From Dillenia suffruticosa (Eukaryota > Streptophyta > Magnoliopsida > Dilleniales > Dilleniaceae): DNA of 64,000 nt. Made by a program: the position numbers and the translations under genes. Positions 9,661 to 21,675 of this stretch are shown piece by piece (positions within the stretch are counted from its first letter, which is position 1; each line of letters opens with the position of its first letter). Below the pieces are notes generated by a model. That model ran no database searches, was not told the origin of the DNA, and worked only from the letters and a program-made list of their open reading frames with translations. The DNA is taken from contig JAVTVX010000019.1 of the NCBI GenBank assembly GCA_033439265.1, forward strand, positions 2,115,501 to 2,179,500, read 5' to 3'.

Positions 9661-12600
9661 AGCACATGCTATTATATGTAAATAAGTGCTGCAGATGCAC
9701 ATCTATGTCCCCTTTGTATTTGTTCGAATCTATTATTTTATGCATATTGAATAAAGAGAATTTTTTCTGAACAAAATCTTCGCCGTCCTCTCTACTCGAG
9801 TGGTGTTCAAAATTGTCATCAACATCAAATACCAAATTATCCCTGTCACTCTCCCGACTCTCAAATCCAGCATGCAACAACAACTGCATTACCCCAAAAT
9901 ATGGATAAACATAACCCGTATATGAAGATACTGCAAAACATTCATCGATATCTACCCATTTATCAAAATAATTTAACAAATCTAAACATGCATGCGTAAG
10001 ACCATCCTTGTCATTCAAATCCAAATACATGCACAATGTCAGTCTTACCATTCAAATCAATTTTATAGAATATAAAACAAATCCCTACTCAGGAGATTCA
10101 AATCATTTAAATCAAAAACAATTCAAAAATAATTTTTCAATTTATCAAATAGGTGCTCAATACACATATTCAAAACCAAACGAAATTTAAAATCTAAAAT
10201 CAATAAGATAGCATTCAAGATAATTCTTCAAAAATAGTTACAACCAATGGCTCCATAAGCGTCAACTAATATCTCAAAATATAATCAAAAGAAGCCAATA
10301 GCCAAAGAGATTGTCAAAAAATATTTTTGGTTCGGCTTAAGATAGAGGTTAATTTTCAAACCAAATATTCTTTGAAAAAAAATAAAATGAGAGAAATGAG
10401 TATAAACAATATTGAATGAGTGGAACAACATGTTATGCAATGAATGAGGGGTGAACGTGCATATGTCAAATAATATTTCAAAGAAAATCATTTTCATCAT
10501 ATTTAATTTCATGAATGTTCTGCATAAATATCAAGATTATCCGATTATATCCAGATATCACAATAAAACACAGTGAAACATAAGAAAGAAGAATGTGTCG
10601 TCTCAAAATACTCTTGAGGGAAAGAGTGTTATTATTGTATCCTGGATTCATTATCCATTTCCATTCCTATTACACTTTATTTTATCTTATTGTTAAAAGA
10701 AAGAAAAAAAATATCGAACCAAATTAGTATTTGAGGGTAAGCCAAAGAATACATTTTTCAATAAAATCTAGACTTTTTGGATTAAATATCTCAAATATTT
10801 CACTTGTTTCTAGTTCTAATCTCATAGGGAAAGATGATACAATCAAAATTTCTAACCTTCATCCATAGATTTCGTAAAACTTTGAAACTATATAACCCAA
10901 GCACACTTCATTAACTTTGTCCACAGGCTTCACAAAGTTTTTAGAGAAATAATTAAGTTCTTATCTATCCTTTCCATTTCTTTATGATTCATAACATGTC
11001 ATAGCTAATAAAACAATAACTCATCATAAAGCTCAAGACATATTTTTCTATCACACATCATAGTTAAGCATGCCACATAGTTTAATAATTCATTGCACAC
11101 TCCATTTGAAAACTTAGTAAATTTTTAGCTTGAACAATTCTTAGTAAATGAGTCGTAACTTGAGCTCCCCACCTCGGTTTGAGGGGTTTCAAACATCCAC
11201 TTAAAACTAAGACATAAGCCTATAATTTTTGTACCAATGACTAGACTCAATTCCAGTTAAACAAAAATACCCAACTCAAAAAAGTAATAACATGAGGTTT
11301 ATGAAGATTGCATGAGTTTTAGTAAAATTAACACATCTTAAGTAACACATATTAGATTACAGTGATTTAAGCGACCATTTAAAACTAATATATACGACTA
11401 CAATGTCTATATTCAAAGTGCAACCTAATTCAGTTTAGAACATATTTCAAATTAAGCAAAAAATTTCAATAAAAAACAAAGCATAGATTAAAATATGATA
11501 GATTTATACAAAAAAATAAATTATTTTGATATATCAATACAAATTCATTTTCTAATAAAATTTTTCATGTGATATGTTATTTTAAATCTCGAGAAGTCTA
11601 ATCTAATTTGAAGAAAACTTTATTAAAATTGGAATTTTGAAGGAAAAAGTTAAAGAATAAGGTATGATCATATCGTTAAACTTGATGGAATTTCTAAATT
11701 TTCACCCCTCATGTCCAAAAGTAAAATTTCTTCACTCCTGTCTTAACATGATATCGACGTAATAAACGTATCAATGAAATATACATATGTACCGCACTTG
11801 TCTCGTAATTCTTCTCTGGATCTTTTAATTTTTACTCACCAAACTATTGAGTTTCAAGATTGTTCTCTATGGTCCGTAGTACTTCCCAAGGACTACGGAT
11901 AGCTTGATGGAATTAGGGGTGAGTTTTTGTAAGACAAAAGGGAAATTGCATATTAGAGTAGTTTTCGGAAGTGAAGAGGATTGAAGCTCTCTTTCTGTAA
12001 CCCACAAAAAAAAAAAAAAAAGCTCTCTTTCTCTCTCTTAGTGGGGTGTGGACCCCTCCATTACTGCATGTCTTGCTTACTAGTCGTGGTATGTACTAAT
12101 AATTTAAAGAAGCATAAGCTGACCTCGTATTGTCTTCCAGATTCATTAACCAGGCCAACAACCAAATAAATTTTGAATCCTGTTCGTGCCAAACCATGTC
12201 TTTGACCACCTGAAGCTAACAACCAAGTCAATATAACTCAGAACAAAGAAAGAAACCTTAGAGAGAGTGTGAATCGAGCAAATTTAGAATGGGAGAAAAA
12301 TCTTAACTTTGGAATAGGAGGCGTAGTTAAGGTGGTGGCTGCATTTGTCCGAAAGAAAAGCAATTTATCTACATGGCGTGTTGGTAAATGTTTTGAACCT
12401 GTCCAGGCTGAAAAAGCATACTCGTTCTACAATGCTTGATGCTACTAGTTCTAAAGAACACTGCTCCTTTTGAAATGTGAAACCAGATCCTACAAATTGC
12501 AAGGACTCAAATCCTAGAATACACGCACACCCCCATTCATTATTTTAAAGATGCATATATTCTTGATGCTGCACGGAGGTGTCATCCCGTAGAGTGTTTG

Positions 12601-12760
12601 TCATGGCAGTCGACAAACAACTTGGACCTAATCCTGTAGTTGATTTACTCAAACAAATACATTACACTTTTTTTCTGAATTTTAACAGAGCCGTTCAGAA
12701 GAAAAGGTCATAATCATTAGTTATATCTTTTGTTGACCAAGTCCTTACACATATGTTCAG
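9661..12760. other. Array spacer between CRRSP genes 2 and 3
   Basis: Uninterrupted array unit without any LTR. Near 9850 it shows the tcactctcccgactctc sequence where units 1 and 3 carry a solo LTR, so it serves as the near-empty reference site. From 10883 onward it is nearly identical to bases 1-1877. No gene is seen. Confidence 0.7.
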
Positions 12761-12849
12761 TATAAATAATGCCAAAACCCTGCAGCTGCCAAACCATCTC
12801 TCACAAGTTTTTCCCCATTCTAAGCATCTAAGTCACACATTCTCTCAAC

Positions 12850-13584
12850 ATGTATTTCTCAAAGTTCAGCTTCTCTTTGTCCCTTCTCTCCCTTTCCCTT
12901 CTTCTTCAACTTGGTGTGGGTGTTGGAGCTGATCCATTAGCTTACTCTTGTACTAGTTCTGAAAATTTCACACCAAATGGCACTTACGCCTCGAACTTGT
13001 CAAAACTATTGGGCAATTTATACTTCAAAACAGCTCCAACAGGTTTTGGTGTTGACATGGTCGGTCAGTACTCCCAGAACCCAGTGAATGGGCTCGCTTT
13101 ATGTCGCGGTGATGTCAATGCCACAGAGTGCCAAACCTGTGTTGCTGGGGCAAGCAGCGAGATTGGAAAACTCTGCCCTTGCAACAAAGGAGCAATCATA
13201 TGGTATGATAACTGCCTTTTGAAGTACTCTGACATGGATTTTATCGGCAAAATCGACAACCAAAATAAATTTTACTTGGTGAATGTGAACAATGCAAGTG
13301 ATCCCACCACTTTTAATCAAAGAACAAAGCGACTTTTGAGCTACCTATCTGGTGAAGCATATTCTGCACCCAAAATGTATGCTGCCGGAGAGCTAGAGCT
13401 TGGAGGGTCAGACAAGCTCTATGGGTTTGTACAATGCACAAGGGATCTTTCAAGCAGTGATTGTCAGAAATGTCTTGACGATGCAGTGAGCGAGATTCCA
13501 AGCTGTTGTGAAGGGAAACAGGGAGGCAGAGTTGTTGGTGGAAGTTGTAACGTAAGATATGAAATTTATCCCTTCTTTGCGTAA
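12850..13584 (+). CDS. CRRSP gene 3: cysteine-rich repeat secretory protein, two DUF26 domains
   Basis: 244-residue duplicate of gene 1 with a single difference, L193F, in YGFVQC just before the second domain's first cysteine. The signal peptide, both C-X8-C-X2-C motifs and the predicted N-glycosylation sites are unchanged. The promoter (TATAAATA at 12761, TTGACC upstream) and the AATAAA-containing 3' flank are retained, so it should be expressible. The upstream in-frame ATG again meets a stop, which fixes the start. Confidence 0.93.
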   Translation: MYFSKFSFSLSLLSLSLLLQLGVGVGADPLAYSCTSSENFTPNGTYASNLSKLLGNLYFKTAPTGFGVDMVGQYSQNPVNGLALCRGDVNATECQTCVAGASSEIGKLCPCNKGAIIWYDNCLLKYSDMDFIGKIDNQNKFYLVNVNNASDPTTFNQRTKRLLSYLSGEAYSAPKMYAAGELELGGSDKLYGFVQCTRDLSSSDCQKCLDDAVSEIPSCCEGKQGGRVVGGSCNVRYEIYPFFA

Positions 13585-13778
13585 AGCACATGCTTATATA
13601 GGCAAATAAGTGCTGCAGATGCACATCTATGTCCCCTTTGTATTTGTTCGAATCTATTATTTTATGCATATTGAATAAAGAGATTTTTTTCTCAATAAAA
13701 TCTTCACCGTCCTCTCTACTTGAGCGGTGTTCAAAATTGTCATCAACATCAAATACCAAATTATCCCTGTCACTCTCG

Positions 13779-13902
13779 TGTAACACCAAGCTTAAAAAAA
13801 AATTAAAAAAAAAAAAAAAAAAAAAACAATATTTGGAGACGCAGCGTTTTGGGACAAAACGCTGCGTCCCCAATTGGGGATTAGGGTTAAAACCCTAACC
13901 CC

Positions 13903-13935
<33 letters not shown>

Positions 13936-16720
13936 CCCGACGTTCCCTCTCCTGCGGCCGTTCGTCTTCTCCCGCGGCCGTTCGGCTTCCTCCGCCATAG
14001 CCACCCCCGCCGCCGCCGCCGGCATCTTCTCCTTCACCTTCTTCTCCTTCTTCTTCTTCTTCTTCTTTTTCTGCTTCTTCTTCTTTCTTCCCGCAGCTCT
14101 CTCTCCTTTCTGCAGTCGCGATCGTTCGCGATCTCACCTCCTTCGCAAGCTCTGCCGAGCGCCGCCACCGTGCGATCTTGCTTCCGTCCGCGAACAGCCG
14201 CCACCAGCAGCAACCCCTCCCTCTGCCACCATCGCGCGAGCTTGAGTGCTCCACAGCGCGACTGCAGAACCTCTGCGAGCGCAACCCGCCCTTGCACACG
14301 ACCGAGCCAGCAAGCGCGAGCAGGCGCGCGAGCGCGCACGAGCCAGCGCAGCGCATGGGCGCGTGCCAGCACACGGGCGAGCACCAGCCCGCGAGCCACT
14401 ATCAGCCCGCAGGCCCACTGGCCCGCAGACCAGCGAGCCCGCTAGCTGTAGCCCACGAGCCCAGTCCGGCCCGTGGCCCACGAGCCCGCGACGGCCCGTG
14501 ACTGCCCGTGAGCCCGTGACAGCCCACGAATCTCCACGCAGGTAAATGACTTAGGGTTTTGCTTCGGATCTATGTGTTTAGATCTAACAAATAAACCTTG
14601 TTTTGATAGGAAACCTTACAGACTTTGGAGTGACCGAAGCGACTTTCGGACGAGACTCGGCGCTTCGAGAAAACCCTAGATGAGGAGATTTCGGCTTTAA
14701 TTGATAAATTGGATGAATCTAGGATTGAATCTAAGATGAAAGGTTTTGTATATGTTTAGAGTGTAAGTGGAATGCGAATAGAATACAATTTCTGAAATGA
14801 TTATATGTAACTTTGAAAGTTAAGTATAGAATGTTATAGAAATTGAATGATCTGATACGAAAGAAGCGTATTATAAAATCACAAAATCATGTCGAGTGAA
14901 TTCGAATAGTTTCTTTAGAGTTAAACTTTGGAATATGCATGAAAGTATCTGGGTTGTAAGGATGGATTGAAATGAGTCGTAAAGTGGAGGATATTATACA
15001 TTTCATATCTTTCGGATAAACCCTAAAAATGCTTGAGAAAATGATATTCAATTTTGATGATCTGATTAGGTTGATCTTTTTGGAGACTCGAGGAAGCAGA
15101 TCAGATTTGATTAGTTTTGAAAATAGGGAGTGACCACCCTCCCTAGAACAGTGAGTGAGACTTTGACATTCGCTATTGATTGAAAACCATGTTTCAAAAA
15201 TATTTTTAAATGACATATTTATGCAAATGTCTGATTGGCAGAATTTTCGAATATTTGATGAATGTTTTGTGACCTTTGGAGTGTCTTAACTGCTGACTTT
15301 ATTGATATGCATCCATGAGTTTTGATAAACGTATATTGTGCCACATTTTCGACATATTGATATGTTTTAAATACTTCCACTGCATTGGCACATGGTTTTA
15401 AATGGATTTACTTACACATTTGGACTGTATGCCCGGCCGACTTTATGATATTATGTTTTGGGCTGTATGCCCGGCCGACTTTATGATATTATGTATTGGG
15501 CTGTATGCCCGGCCGACGTTATGATATTATGCATGGGGCTATATGCCCGGCCGACTGGTGATGGATGCATGGGGCTACGTGCCCGACCGATATGATATTG
15601 TGATCCGTAGCTACGAAGGACATCTGGTAGAGGCACCCCTTGTGCCCGGATACGCTTCGGCCGGAGGTATCCGCCAGATCGTCGTGTGTATGGGTGCCCC
15701 AGGTTGACCCTCATCGGAGAGGACGTTGAGTACGGCTCCGTCTAGCACCAGGCGGGGGCACCATACACGGCCGACTAGTTATATGTACATTATTATTATT
15801 TACAGGCTAGTTGGGGAAGTATGTGGCCAACATTGGGGTAGAGAGCTATTATTTGATACTTGCATTTGGAAAAACCCCCAATGCGCCGTCCTTGGTCGAG
15901 GTAGACCATTGCCGGGAATATTTCATTGGCCGGCTCTTCACGACAGTGATGTAAATATTGGATGCATATCTTGCTTTCTGATGTGTGCGTATTATTATAA
16001 TTTTGAAACAACATGATCGGCTTGCACACTGTGGATATTTTCTTTTCTATATTTTGACACTCCAAATTCACCTCGATATTGATAGTATGATGTCAATCCC
16101 CTCACTTACTGAGTATCCTCCCATAGATACTCACCCCTCACTTTCTTTCCTACAGGATTAGTGTTGGACCGAGAAGATATCACTGGGGTTGGGTATGGAT
16201 GTTTTCCATCTCTTCCGTTACGATGATTGGTGATATTATTATATATATATTGGAGATTTTAGTTTGACCATTCCATTTATTTAAATTTTATGGGATGACT
16301 GTATAAATTATGGACATTTATTCTTGAAACTCTCGTCTTGATTTATTTCATGGCATTGAGGCATTTGTAAATATTTAAAAATAATTTGGGAATTTATTTT
16401 ATATATGCGTAGAATTTAAGTCCGCTCGGTGTGGCGGCTACTCATGTTCTAGTTGGGCATGACAGTAGAGGTCTGTTGCTAGGACTGTTAGAAACTTTAT
16501 AGCATTGCGTTGTTCTGGATGTTGGTTGTGGTATTTGTTGAATTTGGAGAGGCCGGAATAACCAATTGTTTATTTTTACAGGATGAATGTCATATACAGG
16601 TGAAATTGTAAATGGGAAACCTCCGATTTATGGGGAGGTTCTGTCTGATTTTCTGTAAAAATACAGCCGGCATCCAGGGACAACGGGCGACTGTTCACGA
16701 TCCCGGTTCGGGGCGTGACA
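13779..16720 (+). mobile_element. Solo LTR H (2942 bp), duplicate of solo LTR A
   Basis: Same ends (TGTAACACC...GGGCGTGACA), same flanking CTCG and same position in the unit as the LTR at 2896, so it was copied with the segment and not independently inserted. It is 85 bp shorter, mainly from deletions in the CT tract and in the GC-rich region near 14330 and 14420. The head hairpin is intact (13838-13868). The second splice-like donor reads AG|ATGAGG at 14679 instead of AG|GTGAGG, so it is lost here. Confidence 0.88.
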
Positions 16721-19633
16721 CTCGACTCTCAAATCCAGCATGCAACAACAACTGCATTACCCCAAAATACGGATAAACATAACCCGTATATCAAGATACC
16801 GCAAAACATTCATCGATATCTAACCATTTATCAAAATAATTTAACAAATCTAAACATGCATGCGTAAGACCATCCTTGTCGTTCAAATCCAAATACATGC
16901 ACAATGTCAGTCTTACCATTCAAATCAATTTTATAGAATATAAAACAAATCCCTACTCAGGAGATTCAATCCAATTAAATAAAAAACAATTCGCAAATAA
17001 TTTTTCAGTTAATCAAATAGGTGCTCAATACACATATTCAAAACCAAACGAAATTTAAAATCTAAAATCAACAAGATAGCATTCAAGATAATTCTTCAAA
17101 AATAGTTATGACCAATGGCTCCATAAGCGTCAACTAAAATCTCAAAATATAATCAAAAGAAGCCAATAGCCAAAGAGATTCTCAAAAAATATTTTTGGTT
17201 CGGCTTAAGATAGAGGTTAATTTCCAAACTAAATATTCTTTGAAAAAAAAAATAAAATGAAAGAAATGAGTATAAACAATATTCAATGAGTGGAATAATA
17301 TGTTATGCAATGAATGAGGGGTGAACGTGCATATGTCAAATAATATTTCAAAGAAAATCATTTTCATCATCTTCAATTTCACAAATATTCTGCATAAATA
17401 TCAAGATTATCCGATTATATCCAGATATCACAATAAAACACAGTGAAACATAAAAAAGAAGAATATGTCGTCTCAAAGCACTCTTGAGGGAAAGAGTGTT
17501 ATTATTGTATCCTGGATTCATTATCCATTTCCATTCGTATTACACTTTATTTTATCTTATTGTTAAAAGAAAGAAATAAAATATCAAACCAAATTCGTAT
17601 TTGAGTGTAAGCCAAAGAATAGATTTTTCAATAAAATCTAGAGTTTTGGATTAAATATCTCAAATATTTCACTTGTTTCTAGTTCTAATCTCATAGGGAA
17701 AGGTGATACAATCAAAATTTCTAACCTCCATCCATAGATTTTGTAAAACTTTGAAACTATATAACCTAAGCACACTTCATAAACTTTGTCCACAGGCTTC
17801 ACAAAGTTTTTAGAGAAATAACCAAGTTCTTATATTTCCTTTCCATGTCTTTATGATTCATAACATGTCATAGCAAATAAAACAATAACTCATCATAAAG
17901 CTCAACACATATTTTTCTATCACACATCATAGTTAAGCATGCCACATAGTTTAATAATTCATTGCACACTCCGTTTCAAAACTTAGTAAATTTTTAGCTT
18001 GAACAATTCTTAGTAAATGAGTCGTAACTTGAGCTCCCCACCTCGGTTTGTGGGGTTTCAAACATCCACCTAAAACTAAGACATAAGACTATAATTTTTA
18101 TACCTATGACTAGACTCAATTCCAATCAAACAAAAATACCCAACTCAATAAAAGTAATAACATGAAGTTTATGAAGATTGCAGGAGTTTTAGTAAAATTA
18201 ACACATTTTGAGTTGCACATATTAGATTACATTGATTTAAGCGACCATTTAAAACTAAGATATAGGGCTACAATATCTATATTCAGAGTGTAACCAAATT
18301 CAGTTTAGAACATAGTTCAAATTAAGCAAAAAACTTGAATAAAAAATAGAGTAGTAACTAAAATATGATAGATTAATACAAAAAATGTATTATTTTGATA
18401 TATCAATAAAAATTCATTTTTCAATAAAATTCTTCACGTGATATGTTATTTTAAATCTTGAGAAGTTTAATCTAATTTGAAGAAAACTTTATTAAAATTG
18501 GAATTTTGAAGAAAAAAGTCAAAGAATAAGGTGTGATCACATCGTCAAACTTGACGGAATTTCTAAATTTTCACACCTCATGTCCAAAAAAAAAATTTCT
18601 TCGCTCCTGTCTTAACATGATATCGACGTAATAAACGTATCAATGAAATATACATATGTACGGCACTTGTCTCGTAATTCTTCTCTGGATCTTTTAATTT
18701 TTACTCACCAACTTTGAGTGTCAAGATTGTTCTCTATGGTCCGTAGTACTTCCCAAGGACTACGGATAGCTTGATAGAATTAGGGGTGAGTTTTTGTAAG
18801 ACAAAAGGGAAATTGCATATTAGAGTAGTTTTTGGAAGTGAAGAGGATTGAAGCTCTCTTTCTGTAACCCACAAAAAAAAAAAAAAAAAAAAAAAAGCTC
18901 TCTTTCTCTCTCTTAGTGGGGTGTGGACCCCTCCATTACTGCATGTCTTGCTTACGAGTCATGGTATGTACTAATAATTTAAAGAAGCATAAGCTGACCT
19001 CGTATTGTCTTCCAGATTCATTAACCAGGCCAACAACCAAATAAATTTTGAAACCTGTTCGTGCCAAACCATGTCTTTGACCACCTGAAGCTAACAACCA
19101 AGTCAATATAACTCAGAACAAAGAAAGAAACCTTAGAGAGTGTGAATCGAGCAAATTTAGAATGGGAGAAAAATCATAACTTTGGAATAGGAGGCGTAGT
19201 TAAGGTGGTGGCTGCATTTGTCTGAAAGAAAAACAATTTATCTACATGGCCTGTTGGTAAATGTTTTGAACCTGTCCAGGCTGAAAAAGCATACTCGTTC
19301 TACAATGCTTGATGCTACTAGTTCTAAAGAACACTGCTCCTTTCGAAATGTGAAACCAGATCCTACAAATTGCAAGGACTCAAATCCTAGAATACACGCA
19401 CACCCCCATTCATTATTTTAAAGATGCATATATTCTTGATGCTGCACGGAGGTGTCATCCCGTAGAGTGCTTGTCATGGCAGTCGACAAACAACTTGGAC
19501 CTAATCCTGTAGTTGATTTGCTCAAACAAATACATTACACTTTTTTTCTGAATTTTAACAGAGCCGTTCAGAAGAAAAGGTCATCATCATTAGTTATATC
19601 TTTTGTTGACCAAGTCCTTGCACATATGTTCAG
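16721..19633. other. Array spacer between solo LTR H and CRRSP gene 4
   Basis: Near-identical duplicate of 5923-8836. It has the same poly(A) runs and the same AT-rich non-coding content. No gene is seen. Confidence 0.7.
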
Positions 19634-19722
19634 TATAAATAATGCCAAAACCCTGCTGCTGCCAAACCATCTCTCACAAGTTTTTCCCCATTCTAAGCAT
19701 CCAAGTCACACATTCTATCAAC

Positions 19723-20457
19723 ATGTATTTCTCAAAGTTCGGCTTCTCTTTGTCCCTTCTCTCCCTTTCCCTTCTTCTTCAACTTGGTGTGGGTGTTGGT
19801 GCTGATCCATTAGCTCACGCTTGTACTAGTTCTGAAAATTTCACACCAAATGGCACTTACGCCTCGAACTTGTCAAAACTATTGGGCAATTTATACTTCA
19901 AAACAGCTCCAACCGGTTTTGGTGTTGACATGGTCGGTCAGTACTCCCAGAACCAAGTGAATGGGCTCGCTTTATGTCGCGGTGATGTCAATGCCACAGA
20001 GTGCCAAACTTGTGTGGCTGGGGCAAGCAGCGAGATTGGAAAACTCTGCCCTTGCAACAAAGGAGCAATCATATGGTATGATAACTGCCTTTTGAAGTAC
20101 TCTGACATGGATTTTATCGGCAAAATCGACAACCAAAATAAATTTTACTTGGTGAATGTGAACAATGCAAGTGATCCCACCACTTTTAATCAAAGAACAA
20201 AGCGACTTTTGAGCTACCTATCTAGTGAAGCATATGCTGCACCCAAAATGTATGCTGCCGGAGAGCTAGAGCTTGGAGGGTCAGACAAGCTCTATGGGTT
20301 GGTACAATGCACAAGGGATCTTTCAAGCAGTGATTGTCAGAAATGTCTTGACGATGCAGTGAGCGAGATTCCAAGCTGTTGTGAAGGTAAACAGGGAGGC
20401 AGAGTTGTTGGTGGAAGTTGTAACGTAAGATATGAAATTTATCCCTTCTTTGCGTAA
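19723..20457 (+). CDS. CRRSP gene 4: cysteine-rich repeat secretory protein, two DUF26 domains
   Basis: 244-residue duplicate of gene 2, differing by S7G inside the signal peptide. Both C-X8-C-X2-C motifs are intact. As in gene 2, an open extension reaches an ATG at 19642, which I reject because it abuts the TATA box (19634-19641). About 1.2 kb downstream the unit is broken by the full-length retrotransposon at 21631. Confidence 0.92.
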   Translation: MYFSKFGFSLSLLSLSLLLQLGVGVGADPLAHACTSSENFTPNGTYASNLSKLLGNLYFKTAPTGFGVDMVGQYSQNQVNGLALCRGDVNATECQTCVAGASSEIGKLCPCNKGAIIWYDNCLLKYSDMDFIGKIDNQNKFYLVNVNNASDPTTFNQRTKRLLSYLSSEAYAAPKMYAAGELELGGSDKLYGLVQCTRDLSSSDCQKCLDDAVSEIPSCCEGKQGGRVVGGSCNVRYEIYPFFA

Positions 20458-21630
20458 AGCACATGCTATTATAGGTAAATAAGTGCTGCAGATGCACATC
20501 TATGTCCCCTTTGTATTTGTTCGAATCTATTATTTTATGCATATTGAATAAAGAGAATTTTTTCTGAACAAAATCTTCGCCGTCCTCTCTACTCGAGTGG
20601 TGTTCAAAGTTGTCATCAACATCAAATACCAAATTATCCCTGTCACTCTCCCGACTCTCAAATCCAGCATGCAACAACAACTGCATTACCCCAAAATATG
20701 GATAAACATAACCCGTATATGAAGATACTGCAAAACATTCATCGATATCTACCCATTTATCAAAATAATTTAACAAATCTAAACATGCATGCGTAAGACC
20801 ATCCTTGTCATTCAAATCCAAATACATGCACAATGTCAGTCTTACCATTCAAATCAATTTTATAGAATATAAAACAAATCCCTACTCAGGAGATTCAAAT
20901 CAATTAAATCAAAAACAATTAAAAATAATTTTTCAATTTATCAAATAGGTGCTCAATACACATATTCAAAACCAAACGAAATTTAAAATCTAAAATCAAC
21001 AAGATAGCATTCAAGATAATTCTTCAAAAATAGTTACAACCAATGGCTCCATAAGCGTCAACTAATATCTCAAAATATAATCAAAAGAAGCCAATAGCCA
21101 AAGAGATTGTCAAAAAATATTTTTGGTTCGGCTTAAGATAGAGGTTAATTTTCAAACCAAATATTCTTTGAAAAAAATAAAATGAGAGAAATGAGTATAA
21201 ACAATATTGAATGAGTGGAACAACATGTTATGCAATGAATGAGGGGTGAACGTGCATATGTCAAATAATATTTCAAAGAAAATCATTTTCATCATATTTA
21301 ATTTCATGAATGTTCTGCATAAATATCAAGATTATCCGATTATATCCAGATATCACAATAAAACACAGTGAAACATAAGAAAGAAGAATGTGTCGTCTCA
21401 AAATACTCTTGAGGGAAAGAGTGTTATTATTGTATCCTGGATTCATTATCCATTTCCATTCCTATTACACTTTATTTTATCTTATTGTTAAAAGAAAGAA
21501 AAAAAATATCGAACCAAATTAGTATTTGAGGGTAAGCCAAAGAATACATTTTTCAATAAAATCTAGACTTTTTGGATTAAATATCTCAAATATTTCACTT
21601 GTTTCTAGTTCTAATCTCATAGGGAAAGGT
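20458..21630. other. Spacer after CRRSP gene 4, ending at the retrotransposon target site
   Basis: Array 3' flank, a copy of 9661-10833. It ends with the 5-bp target AAGGT (21626-21630), which is repeated on the far side of the element at 30593-30597. The uninterrupted version, catagggaaaggtgatac, is visible near 6893. Confidence 0.75.
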
Positions 21631-21641
21631 TGTAACACCGA

Positions 21642-21675
<34 letters not shown>

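Larger units (their letters stand above)
1..21630 (+). repeat. Recent 10.8-10.9 kb two-gene segmental duplication (1-10882 and 10883-21630)
   Basis: Bases 1-10882 (gene 1, solo LTR, gene 2) are repeated as 10883-21630 (gene 3, solo LTR, gene 4). Gene 1 to gene 3 is 10883 bp and gene 2 to gene 4 is 10797 bp; the difference comes from deletions in the second LTR copy. Genes 1 and 3 differ by one residue (L193F), and genes 2 and 4 by one (S7G). The solo LTR sits at the same base in both halves, so it was inserted before the duplication. The right edge is cut by the full-length retrotransposon. Confidence 0.9.

Noticed and set aside
9425-10051. 208-codon - strand open frame overlapping CRRSP gene 2 (also 20222-20848)
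   Set aside because: Antisense of the CRRSP coding sequence and its flank, with no recognisable domain. It is preserved only because the units are duplicated.
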